A DNA stretch of 43,527 bases from contig PLXC01000017.1 in assembly GCA_003151275.1 (NCBI GenBank), forward strand, positions 1-43,527, written 5' to 3'. Source of the DNA: Candidatus Melainabacteria bacterium. GTDB taxonomy: Bacteria > Cyanobacteriota > Vampirovibrionia > Obscuribacterales > Obscuribacteraceae. This document shows, one piece after another, positions 14,071-21,548 of the stretch (its first letter is position 1; every line of letters begins with the position of its first letter). The notes below the pieces were generated by a model. That model saw only the letters and a list, made by a program, of their open reading frames with translations. It searched no databases and had not been told where the DNA came from. The position numbers and the translations under genes are program-made.

Positions 14071-15162
14071 TCAACTAGGAAAACTGTCGTTGCCCAGGCT
14101 GTCTTCAAGACGTCGTTGCTGATCATCCAAAATCGCCGCCTCGATCATCCGATCCAAATCACCTTCAAGAACTTGAGCGAGACTAAAGTTCACATTGAGA
14201 CGATGATCGGTGACTCGATTGTCCTTAAAATTGTAAGTGCGAATTTTTTCAGAACGATCGCCTGTTCCCACTTGAGATTTGCGCTCATCGTAAATAGCCT
14301 TTTGCTGCGCTTCGGTTTCCATCTTAAAAAGTTTGGCTCGCAAGATTTGTTTAGCGCGTTCCTTATTTTGCAACTGACTTCTTTCTTCTGAACACGCCAC
14401 CATAAGCCCGCTCGGCTTATGCACAATGCGCACAGCAGTTTCCACTTTGTTGACGTTTTGGCCGCCGGCGCCACCAGAACGCATTGTCGAAATTTCCAAA
14501 TCTTTTTCGTCTAGCTGAACGTCGATTTCATCGGCTTCCGGCATTACCGCTACAGTGGCAGTGGAGGTATGCACTCTGCCGTTCGCCTCAGTGGCGGGCA
14601 CACGCTGAACGCGATGAACACCGGATTCGAACTTGAATTTGCTGTAAGCGCCTTCACCTTTAAAACTGACAATTACTTCTTTGTATCCACCCAACTCACC
14701 ATCGCTGGCGCTGGCGATCTCCGGCTTCCAGCCTAAGCGATCGGCGTAGCGCAAATACATGCGCAACAAATCTCCCGCAAACAAAGAGGCTTCATCACCG
14801 CCAGTGCCCGCGCGAATTTCTACCATGATGTCTTTGTCATCATTGGGATCACGTGGCAACAAAAGATATTTCAAACGATTGCTGAGTTCTTCCAACTCGG
14901 ATTTGGAGGTCTCAAGCTGAACTTCAATTTCTTCGCGATCGCTAGGCTCCGCCTCGCGCAGCATTTCCTGATAGTCGGAGATGTCGCTCGTCAGCTTTCT
15001 GTATTTATTGAACGCATCAATGGTCGGTTCAAGCGAACGCTTAGTTTGATTGAGCCTTTTGAAGTTGCTCAAGTCAGCGGTGACTTCAGGATCAAAAAGT
15101 TTCTGTTCGAGCTCCAGATAAGTGCGCTCGATCTCTTTTAGCTTCTCAAGAAAATGATCCAT
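14071..15162 (-). CDS. prfA: Peptide chain release factor 1
   Basis: 363 residues, standard length. RF1 reads UAA and UAG and triggers peptide release. It has the stop-codon reading motif PAT (RVPATE, about 188-191; the PxT form marks RF1 rather than RF2) and the catalytic GGQ in [19 protein letters not shown] (about 230-248). The N-terminal helical domain is complete. Its stop codon meets the end of the convergent TPR/TonB-C gene with one base between. tRNA-Ser lies just upstream. Confidence 0.97.
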   Translation of the reverse strand: MDHFLEKLKEIERTYLELEQKLFDPEVTADLSNFKRLNQTKRSLEPTIDAFNKYRKLTSDISDYQEMLREAEPSDREEIEVQLETSKSELEELSNRLKYLLLPRDPNDDKDIMVEIRAGTGGDEASLFAGDLLRMYLRYADRLGWKPEIASASDGELGGYKEVIVSFKGEGAYSKFKFESGVHRVQRVPATEANGRVHTSTATVAVMPEADEIDVQLDEKDLEISTMRSGGAGGQNVNKVETAVRIVHKPSGLMVACSEERSQLQNKERAKQILRAKLFKMETEAQQKAIYDERKSQVGTGDRSEKIRTYNFKDNRVTDHRLNVNFSLAQVLEGDLDRMIEAAILDDQQRRLEDSLGNDSFPS

Positions 15163-15198
15163 GACCGCAGCCCACGAATTCCGATTGAATATGAAGAA

Positions 15199-15285
15199 CG
15201 GAGAGGGAGGGATTCGAACCCTCGCTGCGTTTTAGCGCAGACAGTCTTTCCAGGACTGCACGATAGACCACTCTGACACCTCTCC
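15199..15285 (-). tRNA. tRNA-Ser(GGA)
   Basis: 87 nt, minus strand. Acceptor stem GGAGAGG/CCTCTCC with discriminator G. Anticodon arm CAGTC-CTGGAAA-GACTG gives anticodon GGA. A long class II variable arm (CTGCG...CGCAG) is present. T arm GAGGG-TTCGAAT-CCCTC. CCA is not encoded. Confidence 0.97.
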
Positions 15286-15373
15286 GAGTAACCCGAAGTG
15301 CCATTATATCAAGTAAGGTGGGCAAGCCAGTATTTATCAGCGGATTTCGATCAGTCCGCGACAATTCGTAAGT

Positions 15374-15455
15374 GCAGCGCGGCTATTCTAGCCGCCCATG
15401 ACCGCTCATCCTCAGACCCTCGTTCGAGGCGGATTAAAAATCCGCGCTCCATTTC
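15374..15455. repeat. REP-like two-hairpin element, copy 2
   Basis: Hairpin GCGGCTA-TTC-TAGCCGC is followed by CCCATGACC.. and then GAGGCGGATTAAAAATCCGC closing with CGCTCCATTTC (15426-15455). Both halves match the copy at 9578-9651 in order and flanking bases, but the hairpin stems differ in compensating ways. It sits between tRNA-Ser and the 3' end of tpiA and could also act in termination. Confidence 0.75.
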
Positions 15456-15465
15456 GGGCGGTTAG

Positions 15466-16275
15466 CTAAACGCTGATTAATGAACGAATCCGCTTCTGCG
15501 CCGACTTAATCAGTGGCAAGAAATCTTCCGCAGTCAAACTAGCCCCGCCAACAAGGGCCCCGTCGAGATCGCTCTGTTGCAATTGCTCGTCGATGGTTGA
15601 GGGTTTGACGCTACCACCGTAAAGAATTGGGATAGAGTCACCGATTTGAGTAGACTCGTCAGAACGGAAGACGTCGTTGATGGTGGCTCGGATCAAAGCG
15701 CAAACTCGATTCGCTTCAGGCGCCTCGCATGTCTTGCCTGTGCCAATAGCCCAGACTGGCTCGTAAGCAACGATCAAAGTCTTCAATTCATCAATTTCCA
15801 AATCAGCCAATGCGGCTCCGACTTGTCGCCTCACGACTGCGTCTGTCAAATTGTTTTCGCGCTCGTCCAAGCTTTCGCCCACGCACACGATTGGTTTAAG
15901 ACCATGCTTTAATGCCGCTTTCAGCTTCAAGTTAACGCTGGCGTTGGTTTCACCGAAAAACTGACGTCGCTCTGAATGCCCGATCAGAATGTACTCTACG
16001 CCCAGATCAATTAGCATTGTGGGCGACACTTCACCTGTGTAGGCGCCGCTGTCATGATGCTCCATGTTCTGGGCACCGAGGCCGACTGGCGTATCCTGTA
16101 GAACGTCGCCAACAGCAGCCAAGCTTGTGAATGCTGGGAAAAGTACAACTATTGGCAAATCTTTTTCGCCCTTGATCCCATTCCCAATCGCCTCGGCAAG
16201 CGCTTTCGCCTCCGCTCGATTCTTGTGCATTTTCCAGTTGCCGGCAATAATTTTGCTGCGCTTCGGATTGCTCAT
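15466..16275 (-). CDS. tpiA: Triosephosphate isomerase
   Basis: 269 residues. It interconverts dihydroxyacetone phosphate and glyceraldehyde 3-phosphate. The active site is complete: Lys in GNWKMHKN, His in IGHSERRQFFGET, Glu in AYEPVWAIGTGK, and phosphate loop YGGSVKP and GALVGGASL. I start at the ATG 16275, with GGGAG seven bases upstream, giving MSNPKRSKIIAGNWKM. The longer frame to 16404 adds 43 residues that partly encode a repeat sequence (16383-16402) and is unlikely. The gene is divergent from lipA. Confidence 0.96.
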   Translation of the reverse strand: MSNPKRSKIIAGNWKMHKNRAEAKALAEAIGNGIKGEKDLPIVVLFPAFTSLAAVGDVLQDTPVGLGAQNMEHHDSGAYTGEVSPTMLIDLGVEYILIGHSERRQFFGETNASVNLKLKAALKHGLKPIVCVGESLDERENNLTDAVVRRQVGAALADLEIDELKTLIVAYEPVWAIGTGKTCEAPEANRVCALIRATINDVFRSDESTQIGDSIPILYGGSVKPSTIDEQLQQSDLDGALVGGASLTAEDFLPLIKSAQKRIRSLISV

Positions 16276-16382
16276 TTCACAACTCCCAGCTCGTGTTTGA
16301 CTGATAAGACCCAGCATTTTACCCCATAGGCTTGATTTGCTCAGCCATACGTGACGAAGCACGAAGAGGCGAGAGCTTAAAA

Positions 16383-16402
16383 GACCTGGGAGCGCCGGCA
16401 TC
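16383..16402. repeat. Short repeat of the GATGCCGGCGCTCCCAGG family
   Basis: CCTGGGAGCGCCGGCATC here is the reverse complement of GATGCCGGCGCTCCCAGG found at about 25323-25340. It lies in the lipA-tpiA divergent region. Two exact copies 9 kb apart in intergenic DNA suggest a dispersed repeat. Confidence 0.6.
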
Positions 16403-16496
16403 ACTAAAGAACTGATGGAGAAATATCCAGGTAAGGGATCGTCGGGATTGCTAATGGCCTAAAATACGAAGACAGTAAAAAAGGTTCTTGAGAGAT

Positions 16497-17405
16497 ATGA
16501 CTGATTTGCACTCAACGTCGCAAAGGGGCACTTTGAACGAAGCTGAAAAGAATCAAAGGTTGCCTGAATGGGTTCGTCGAACGGTTCTCAACACCGATGA
16601 AAACCGCCAAGTTCGCTCGATTTTAAAAGAGCAGAAACTTAACACAATTTGCGAAAGCGGTAGATGTCCGAACAAGGGCGAGTGTTGGGCGAGAGGAACG
16701 GCAACTTATCTGCTCATGGGTCCGCTGTGTACGAGAACTTGCAAATTTTGTTCGGTCAATAAAGGAATGCCTGAGGCTCTGGATGCTGACGAGCCTCAAC
16801 GAGTAGCTGAAGCATCTCGAAAAATGGGACTACGTCACGTTGTCTTGACTTCAGTCAATCGAGACGATCTACCAGATCAAGGCTCGAACCATTTCGCTCG
16901 CACAATTAATGCACTAAAAGAATTGATACCAGACGTAAATGTTGAAGTCTTGACGCCGGATTTTCAGGGTAGAGAAGATTGTGTTGCCACAGTTTTGGCG
17001 GCGAATCCAGTTGTTTTCAACCACAATATAGAAACCGTACCGCGGCTTTATCGAAAGGTCCGACCGGGATCGAAGTACGACAGATCGCTTAAAGTTCTTG
17101 AGATAGCAAAAAAATTAAGACCTGACATTCCAACAAAATCGGGAATAATGCTCGGTCTTGGTGAAACGCGCGAAGAAATACTTGAAGTTCTCCGGGATAT
17201 GCGCGCAATCGACGTGGACTTTCTCACTCTTGGACAATATCTTCGTCCGAGCAGAGAGCAACTTCCAGTTCAGCGTTATGTCACACCTGAAGAATTTGAT
17301 CAATTGGGCGCTGAAGCGTGGAAACTGGGATTCAAAATGGTGCACTCCGGTCCACTGGTTAGAAGTTCATACCATGCAGAAGAGCTGGCAGGCCAACTAG
17401 TGTAA
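16497..17405 (+). CDS. lipA: Lipoyl synthase
   Basis: 302 residues. This radical SAM enzyme inserts sulfur into protein-bound octanoyl groups. The auxiliary cluster motif C-x4-C-x5-C is seen in CESGRCPNKGEC, and the radical SAM motif CxxxCxxC in CTRTCKFC. The C-terminal RSSYHAEE is the conserved RSSY that ligates the auxiliary cluster. I take the ATG at 16497; a TTG at 16488 is in frame with AAGG upstream and cannot be excluded. The next gene begins 20 bases downstream. No lipB is in the window. Confidence 0.96.
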   Translation: MTDLHSTSQRGTLNEAEKNQRLPEWVRRTVLNTDENRQVRSILKEQKLNTICESGRCPNKGECWARGTATYLLMGPLCTRTCKFCSVNKGMPEALDADEPQRVAEASRKMGLRHVVLTSVNRDDLPDQGSNHFARTINALKELIPDVNVEVLTPDFQGREDCVATVLAANPVVFNHNIETVPRLYRKVRPGSKYDRSLKVLEIAKKLRPDIPTKSGIMLGLGETREEILEVLRDMRAIDVDFLTLGQYLRPSREQLPVQRYVTPEEFDQLGAEAWKLGFKMVHSGPLVRSSYHAEELAGQLV

Positions 17406-17425
17406 TTGTCTTTCGAGGGTTGAGC

Positions 17426-18775
17426 GTGACGGAAGCAATCTCTGAAGAACAAGTTCCTGAGCCGCTGTCCGAAGCACGGCGCCTGCTTGACGAAGGAATG
17501 CTAGAGCAATGCCTTACATGTTTGAAACAATATTGGCTAGAGCACGAGGATGATAGTCGAGCGATCGGCATGTTTAGCGAACTCATGAGAGAAGCTGGTC
17601 GCAACGAAGTAGCGCACAAGCTAAAACGGCTGACTGAGCTCTTGGAAGCAAAATCGACAAAATCCGAATCCGGATCACCGAAACCGGCATCAGATCCAGA
17701 TTTGAATTCGGCAGCGGCGAATGATCAATTAAAAGAAGAAGACGGAAATGAAGATGATCTTCCGTATGCGCTATTTGAAGCAGGCTTTGGACTAATCGAC
17801 TTGAGACAGCACGAACTGGCCATCATGCTGCTAGAGCGCTGCCTCAAATTGATGCCGAATGAACCAACTGTAAATTACGAAATTGCATTTTCACTGATGT
17901 CACTTTCAAGGTTCGATGAAGCGATCGAGCACTTTAAACACGCAACTGCGGATAGTGAGGACTTTGACACTGTCCTCAACTTGTCAGTCTGTTACACGCT
18001 TACGCGCCGTCTAGCGGAAGCGAAGGAAATGATCGAAAAGCTATCCGGCTTGACTCACGATGAAGACGAACAACGAGAGCTGCATCATAGAAAGATAGTT
18101 CTCAAACGACTGGAGTTGATGGGAAACAAGCAAAATCTCTCTCCCCGCGACTGGCAATTTGTGCTTTACGGAGGCATCTTGCTGCGCACCGAAAATGAGG
18201 AACTCAATAAGAAGGAAGACTTTACTTCAATTGCGTCGACACTGGCTATTCTTAAAGGAGTGCTTGAGGGATTGCGAATTGAGTTCGAAGCTATCGAATA
18301 CTACAATCCAAACGCTCGACCCCTGGCCCGCATACTTGCGGAGTTAATGGAGATCCCGGTAGATAGCTACAAGGGACCAAATCGTCCAGACCGGGCCCTG
18401 TTGGTCCTAGCTTGGGCAACTGATATCATCGGACCGCACCAAGCTTTCGTGGAACATTTGTATACACGCAGCATATTTACGTACGGACTAACCTGGAATG
18501 AACCACTGCCGGTGGCTGCAGAAATTGCAGGCATGCTTGCCGATGACACGATCATGCCCTGGGAAGAATCACGAGCAGAATCTATCGACGAGATTGTAGC
18601 CAAAATTCTTGAACGCGCTCGCGGTATGGAATGCGATACAGACATACTCAAAGCCACTCAGGAAGCGGTTGCCTACTATGATCCATTGCGCGAGTTGCTT
18701 GTCTTGAACAACTGGACAATGTTTCCCGACAGACCTGAATACACGGCGGAAGTTCAAAGACCGAAGGCGACATAA
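17426..18775 (+). CDS. TPR-like hypothetical protein
   Basis: 449 residues. The N-terminal part (about 10-75) and a middle part (about 120-215) contain TPR-type helical pairs, for example AIMLLERCLKLMPNEPTVNYEIAFSLMSLSRFDEAIEHFKHA. An acidic linker lies between them (about 75-110). The C-terminal 230 residues are helical, with no recognised domain. I choose the GTG at 17426, with GAGGG seven bases upstream; the TTG at 17420 would sit on top of that site. It overlaps cobS by one base (TAATG), so translation is coupled. No signal peptide is seen. Confidence 0.82.
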   Translation: MTEAISEEQVPEPLSEARRLLDEGMLEQCLTCLKQYWLEHEDDSRAIGMFSELMREAGRNEVAHKLKRLTELLEAKSTKSESGSPKPASDPDLNSAAANDQLKEEDGNEDDLPYALFEAGFGLIDLRQHELAIMLLERCLKLMPNEPTVNYEIAFSLMSLSRFDEAIEHFKHATADSEDFDTVLNLSVCYTLTRRLAEAKEMIEKLSGLTHDEDEQRELHHRKIVLKRLELMGNKQNLSPRDWQFVLYGGILLRTENEELNKKEDFTSIASTLAILKGVLEGLRIEFEAIEYYNPNARPLARILAELMEIPVDSYKGPNRPDRALLVLAWATDIIGPHQAFVEHLYTRSIFTYGLTWNEPLPVAAEIAGMLADDTIMPWEESRAESIDEIVAKILERARGMECDTDILKATQEAVAYYDPLRELLVLNNWTMFPDRPEYTAEVQRPKAT

Positions 18776-19548
18776 TGGACTTTCTTCGTCGACTTGCTTT
18801 AACTGCTTCCTACGTTACGTGCTTGCCAATTTATAGAGTGGACTTAGAACAGTCAGACGACCTGCTTGCCGGATTGTCGAAGTATTTACCCGCTGTCGGT
18901 TTGCTTATCGGCGTTTGTTTATTTCTGTGCGCAAAAGTTCTCGATTTAATCCATGCACCATACTTAGTGCAAGGCGCGTTGCTCACACTCTTCTGGTTTG
19001 TCTTCACAAGCGGTCTGCATCTTGACGGTTTAATGGATACCGCTGACGGCATCTTTTCTCACCAGAGCCCCGCCCGCATGCTAGAAATCATGAGCGATCC
19101 GCGCGTCGGCAACTTCGCGGTGATAGTGGGAATTCTGCTACTCGTTTGCAAGGTCGCCGCGCTTTCATCACTCGGGTCAACATCACTTTTCGCGGTACTG
19201 TTACTGGTTCCGGCCTGGGCGCGCGTCGCTGAAGTTTATGCCATTGGCAAATTCACTTATCTACGCGAACAAGGGAAAGGCAAAGTTTGGCACGATACAA
19301 CCACCTTTCCCCGCGACTTGTGGATGTCTGCGTTCCTGCCGCTCCTCTGCACAATTGGGGCGCTGTACATAGGCAGACAACTAAACTTGTTGGCAGTGGT
19401 ATCAGTTACGTTCGCCGCCGGATTATTATGCAGCCACTGGTTGAAGCAAAAATTGGGTGGTCAAACCGGTGACTGCTACGGTGCCGTCGTCGAATTTTCC
19501 GAAGCAGCCGGCCTTTTAACGGCAGCGCTTGTCCAATGCCTTGGCTAG
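18775..19548 (+). CDS. cobS: Adenosylcobinamide-GDP ribazoletransferase (cobalamin synthase)
   Basis: 257 residues, usual length. It is the integral membrane enzyme that joins adenosylcobinamide-GDP and alpha-ribazole in the last steps of cobalamin assembly. The signature HLDGLMDTADGIFSH (about 82-96) is present, and about six hydrophobic segments are spread along the chain. Its start codon shares a base with the stop of the TPR gene. No other cobalamin genes and no cobalamin riboswitch are visible here, so it is an isolated member of the pathway. Confidence 0.95.
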   Translation: MDFLRRLALTASYVTCLPIYRVDLEQSDDLLAGLSKYLPAVGLLIGVCLFLCAKVLDLIHAPYLVQGALLTLFWFVFTSGLHLDGLMDTADGIFSHQSPARMLEIMSDPRVGNFAVIVGILLLVCKVAALSSLGSTSLFAVLLLVPAWARVAEVYAIGKFTYLREQGKGKVWHDTTTFPRDLWMSAFLPLLCTIGALYIGRQLNLLAVVSVTFAAGLLCSHWLKQKLGGQTGDCYGAVVEFSEAAGLLTAALVQCLG

Positions 19549-19790
19549 CGAGTCGGTTAGCTTAAAACTCAGACCTCTGTTAAAGGAATAGAAATCCGCA
19601 ATGAGAGTCGAACGAGTTAGAGAATGTTTGTACGTGCTGTCTGGATGTCACAGCCTGCTAACTGTTCACGGCGCAACAAACGAAATTGCAGACATCTGTC
19701 CCCATACCATATTCCAGGGGTGTTGTTCTGCTACATGATCTTGAGGCATAAATCTTTTGACTGAAGTATCTTTGACCAGTACATATTCAA

Positions 19791-19809
19791 TTATAGGTTA
19801 TCCCTATAA
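19791..19809. other. Short palindrome near the CAP protein gene
   Basis: TTATAGG-TTATC-CCTATAA, seven pairs with a five-base loop, eleven bases beyond the stop side of the CAP-domain gene. It may help transcription end but has no T run. The rest of 19549-19819 shows no gene. Confidence 0.35.
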
Positions 19810-19819
19810 CTCAATAAAC

Positions 19820-20455
19820 TCAGTTATTAGGCTCAACTACAGCCGAAGGATCGCTGTCCGCATAGTCTTGCACCATATACACCTCATTCTGTGAAACTGC
19901 AATTCCAATGCCAACATAGCGACGATTGATGCCCAGAAGTATTGATCGATGATTATGTTCGTTCTTCGGTTCGTTCATAAAAGATCGATGTAAATCATCG
20001 ATTTTTATAATCGGGGAATCTCGTCCAGATTGCCATCCCAGGTTTTCATCGATATGGCACTGGATGCCCGCGTCTTTAGCTCGCAATTGAGGTCCTCTTC
20101 CTTCTACATCAATATGACGAAAAAGGTTGTGAGTCATCATGTATTCGGCTTGAATTCTAGCCAACTCGCTTAGTTTCCAATCCATTTTGACGGGAGGAGA
20201 GCCGTTCGATACACGTTCTTGATTTACAAGGTCAAAAACATGCTGCTCTAATTCGCTAATGTCTCTATCTGACAGAGTTGATCTGACGTTGACACCATCT
20301 TGTTCTCGCGCGGCATCATCCTGTCGCCGGGGCAAATACTCCGACCGAATTGCATCAGGCAATCTCCGCTCTTGAGCCATGATAGGCATAATAAAGACTA
20401 ACCCAATCAAGCATATGGCAGAGAGTAGTTGATATACATATTTGGTTGCACGCAT
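19820..20455 (-). CDS. Secreted CAP-domain (SCP/PR-1-like) protein
   Basis: 211 residues. Residues 1-27 are a signal peptide (MRATKYVYQLLSAICLIGLVF.., cut near MAQ). The CAP domain spans about 70-205 with the usual landmarks: FDLVNQERVSNGSPPVKMDWKL, HNLFRHID, DENLGWQSG, then RSILLGINRRYVGIGIAV. A conserved His (FRHID) and Glu (ENLG) are kept. The biochemical role of bacterial CAP proteins is mostly unknown. I start at the ATG 20455 with GGAG eight bases before. It is on the same strand as the next upstream gene, 121 bases away. Confidence 0.87.
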   Translation of the reverse strand: MRATKYVYQLLSAICLIGLVFIMPIMAQERRLPDAIRSEYLPRRQDDAAREQDGVNVRSTLSDRDISELEQHVFDLVNQERVSNGSPPVKMDWKLSELARIQAEYMMTHNLFRHIDVEGRGPQLRAKDAGIQCHIDENLGWQSGRDSPIIKIDDLHRSFMNEPKNEHNHRSILLGINRRYVGIGIAVSQNEVYMVQDYADSDPSAVVEPNN

Positions 20456-20576
20456 CAATCAATCTCCAAATGCTCGAGGTTGGTTGCGAGCAGTGGTCAT
20501 AAATCACCTAAGGTTATGGCAATCAATCAATTCGCTCCTACTAGCTCAAAGCTGGCAAGACACCGCGTTCCCAGTT

Positions 20577-21500
20577 TTAGAAACCGGCGCCTTGTTGGGG
20601 CGGATTGGTGGTGCCTTGAGTCTGCAAGTCTTGTTGAGCCTTAGCTTGTTGAGCGTCTAGGGTGACTTGCGCGGCTTCTTGCTCGGCTTTGATCTTTGCC
20701 ATCAGCCTTGCTTTTTTACCGCGATAAAGCGCAATCTGAAAAATGTCTGTTTCGCCGCGTCGCTGTGAGGCATTATAAATATCCAAAAAATCTTGCTCGG
20801 AAGCGGCGCGATCCAAGGCTTTCTTCATGCAATAGCGATCCATATCTTTCAATTGAAATGGTTCGATATAGTGGAGAATTACGATTAATTCGTGAGCATT
20901 CGGTTCATCATCGATCAGGTCTTTGACGGTCTTGCGATTTAGATCATCCATTGAAAGCAGCTTTGCTTGGCGAGCAAAGGCCAGCGCATCAGGAATCGTT
21001 TTCACCAATGTGTAAGCCTTTTCCATGGCAAGATGAGCGACATCATTGAGTGCAACTTCCTGAGTCTTTTTGGCCAGATCGTAAAGTTCTTCAGCCGAAG
21101 TTCCACTGCCAATTAAAGAATTAACGGCGTCTCGCGTCACCTCATAACATTGGTATTGTCTGGATTTCAGCGCAACCTGGATGAAGTCTTGTCGCGACTG
21201 ACAGAGACTCAAAGCTTTAGTCAGACATTGGCGCCGTGCGTCCAACATGGACGCACCAGCACCTTCTGTGTAAGCCGCTATGGCCAGACATTTAGGAATA
21301 TCATTCGCGCTTTGAAGCGCATCCAAAATCACCTGCGTTGCGCGATTGGCGTTACCTGGTTTAACCACACGCCGAAGAGACGCTTGAGTTTGTTCGTCTA
21401 ACGGGGAATCAACAATCGCTTTTTTGGCGTGAACAGGTTGCACCGCATTCAGTGCTAAAGCGGCCAAAGCTATTGAAAAATATTTACGAAAATTACGCAT
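20577..21500 (-). CDS. Secreted helical-repeat protein, function unknown
   Basis: 307 residues. Residues 1-25 are a signal peptide (MRNFRKYFSIALAALALNAVQPVHA). The mature part is almost all helical, with degenerate repeats of about 35 residues of the type CLTKALSLCQSRQDFIQVALKSRQ and YCMKKALDRAASEQDFLDIYNAS, that is, a solenoid. The last 45 residues are a Gln/Ala-rich tail, probably a coiled coil and then disorder. Cysteines recur in the repeats. No known family recognised. Confidence 0.8.
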   Translation of the reverse strand: MRNFRKYFSIALAALALNAVQPVHAKKAIVDSPLDEQTQASLRRVVKPGNANRATQVILDALQSANDIPKCLAIAAYTEGAGASMLDARRQCLTKALSLCQSRQDFIQVALKSRQYQCYEVTRDAVNSLIGSGTSAEELYDLAKKTQEVALNDVAHLAMEKAYTLVKTIPDALAFARQAKLLSMDDLNRKTVKDLIDDEPNAHELIVILHYIEPFQLKDMDRYCMKKALDRAASEQDFLDIYNASQRRGETDIFQIALYRGKKARLMAKIKAEQEAAQVTLDAQQAKAQQDLQTQGTTNPPQQGAGF

Positions 21501-21548
21501 AACCGAATTGTACCCACTTTATTCTGAATTCGCTTACCCTGTCTCATA

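Noticed and set aside
18600..18775. Cobalamin riboswitch for cobS
   Set aside because: cobS starts inside the stop of the preceding gene, leaving no leader for a riboswitch.
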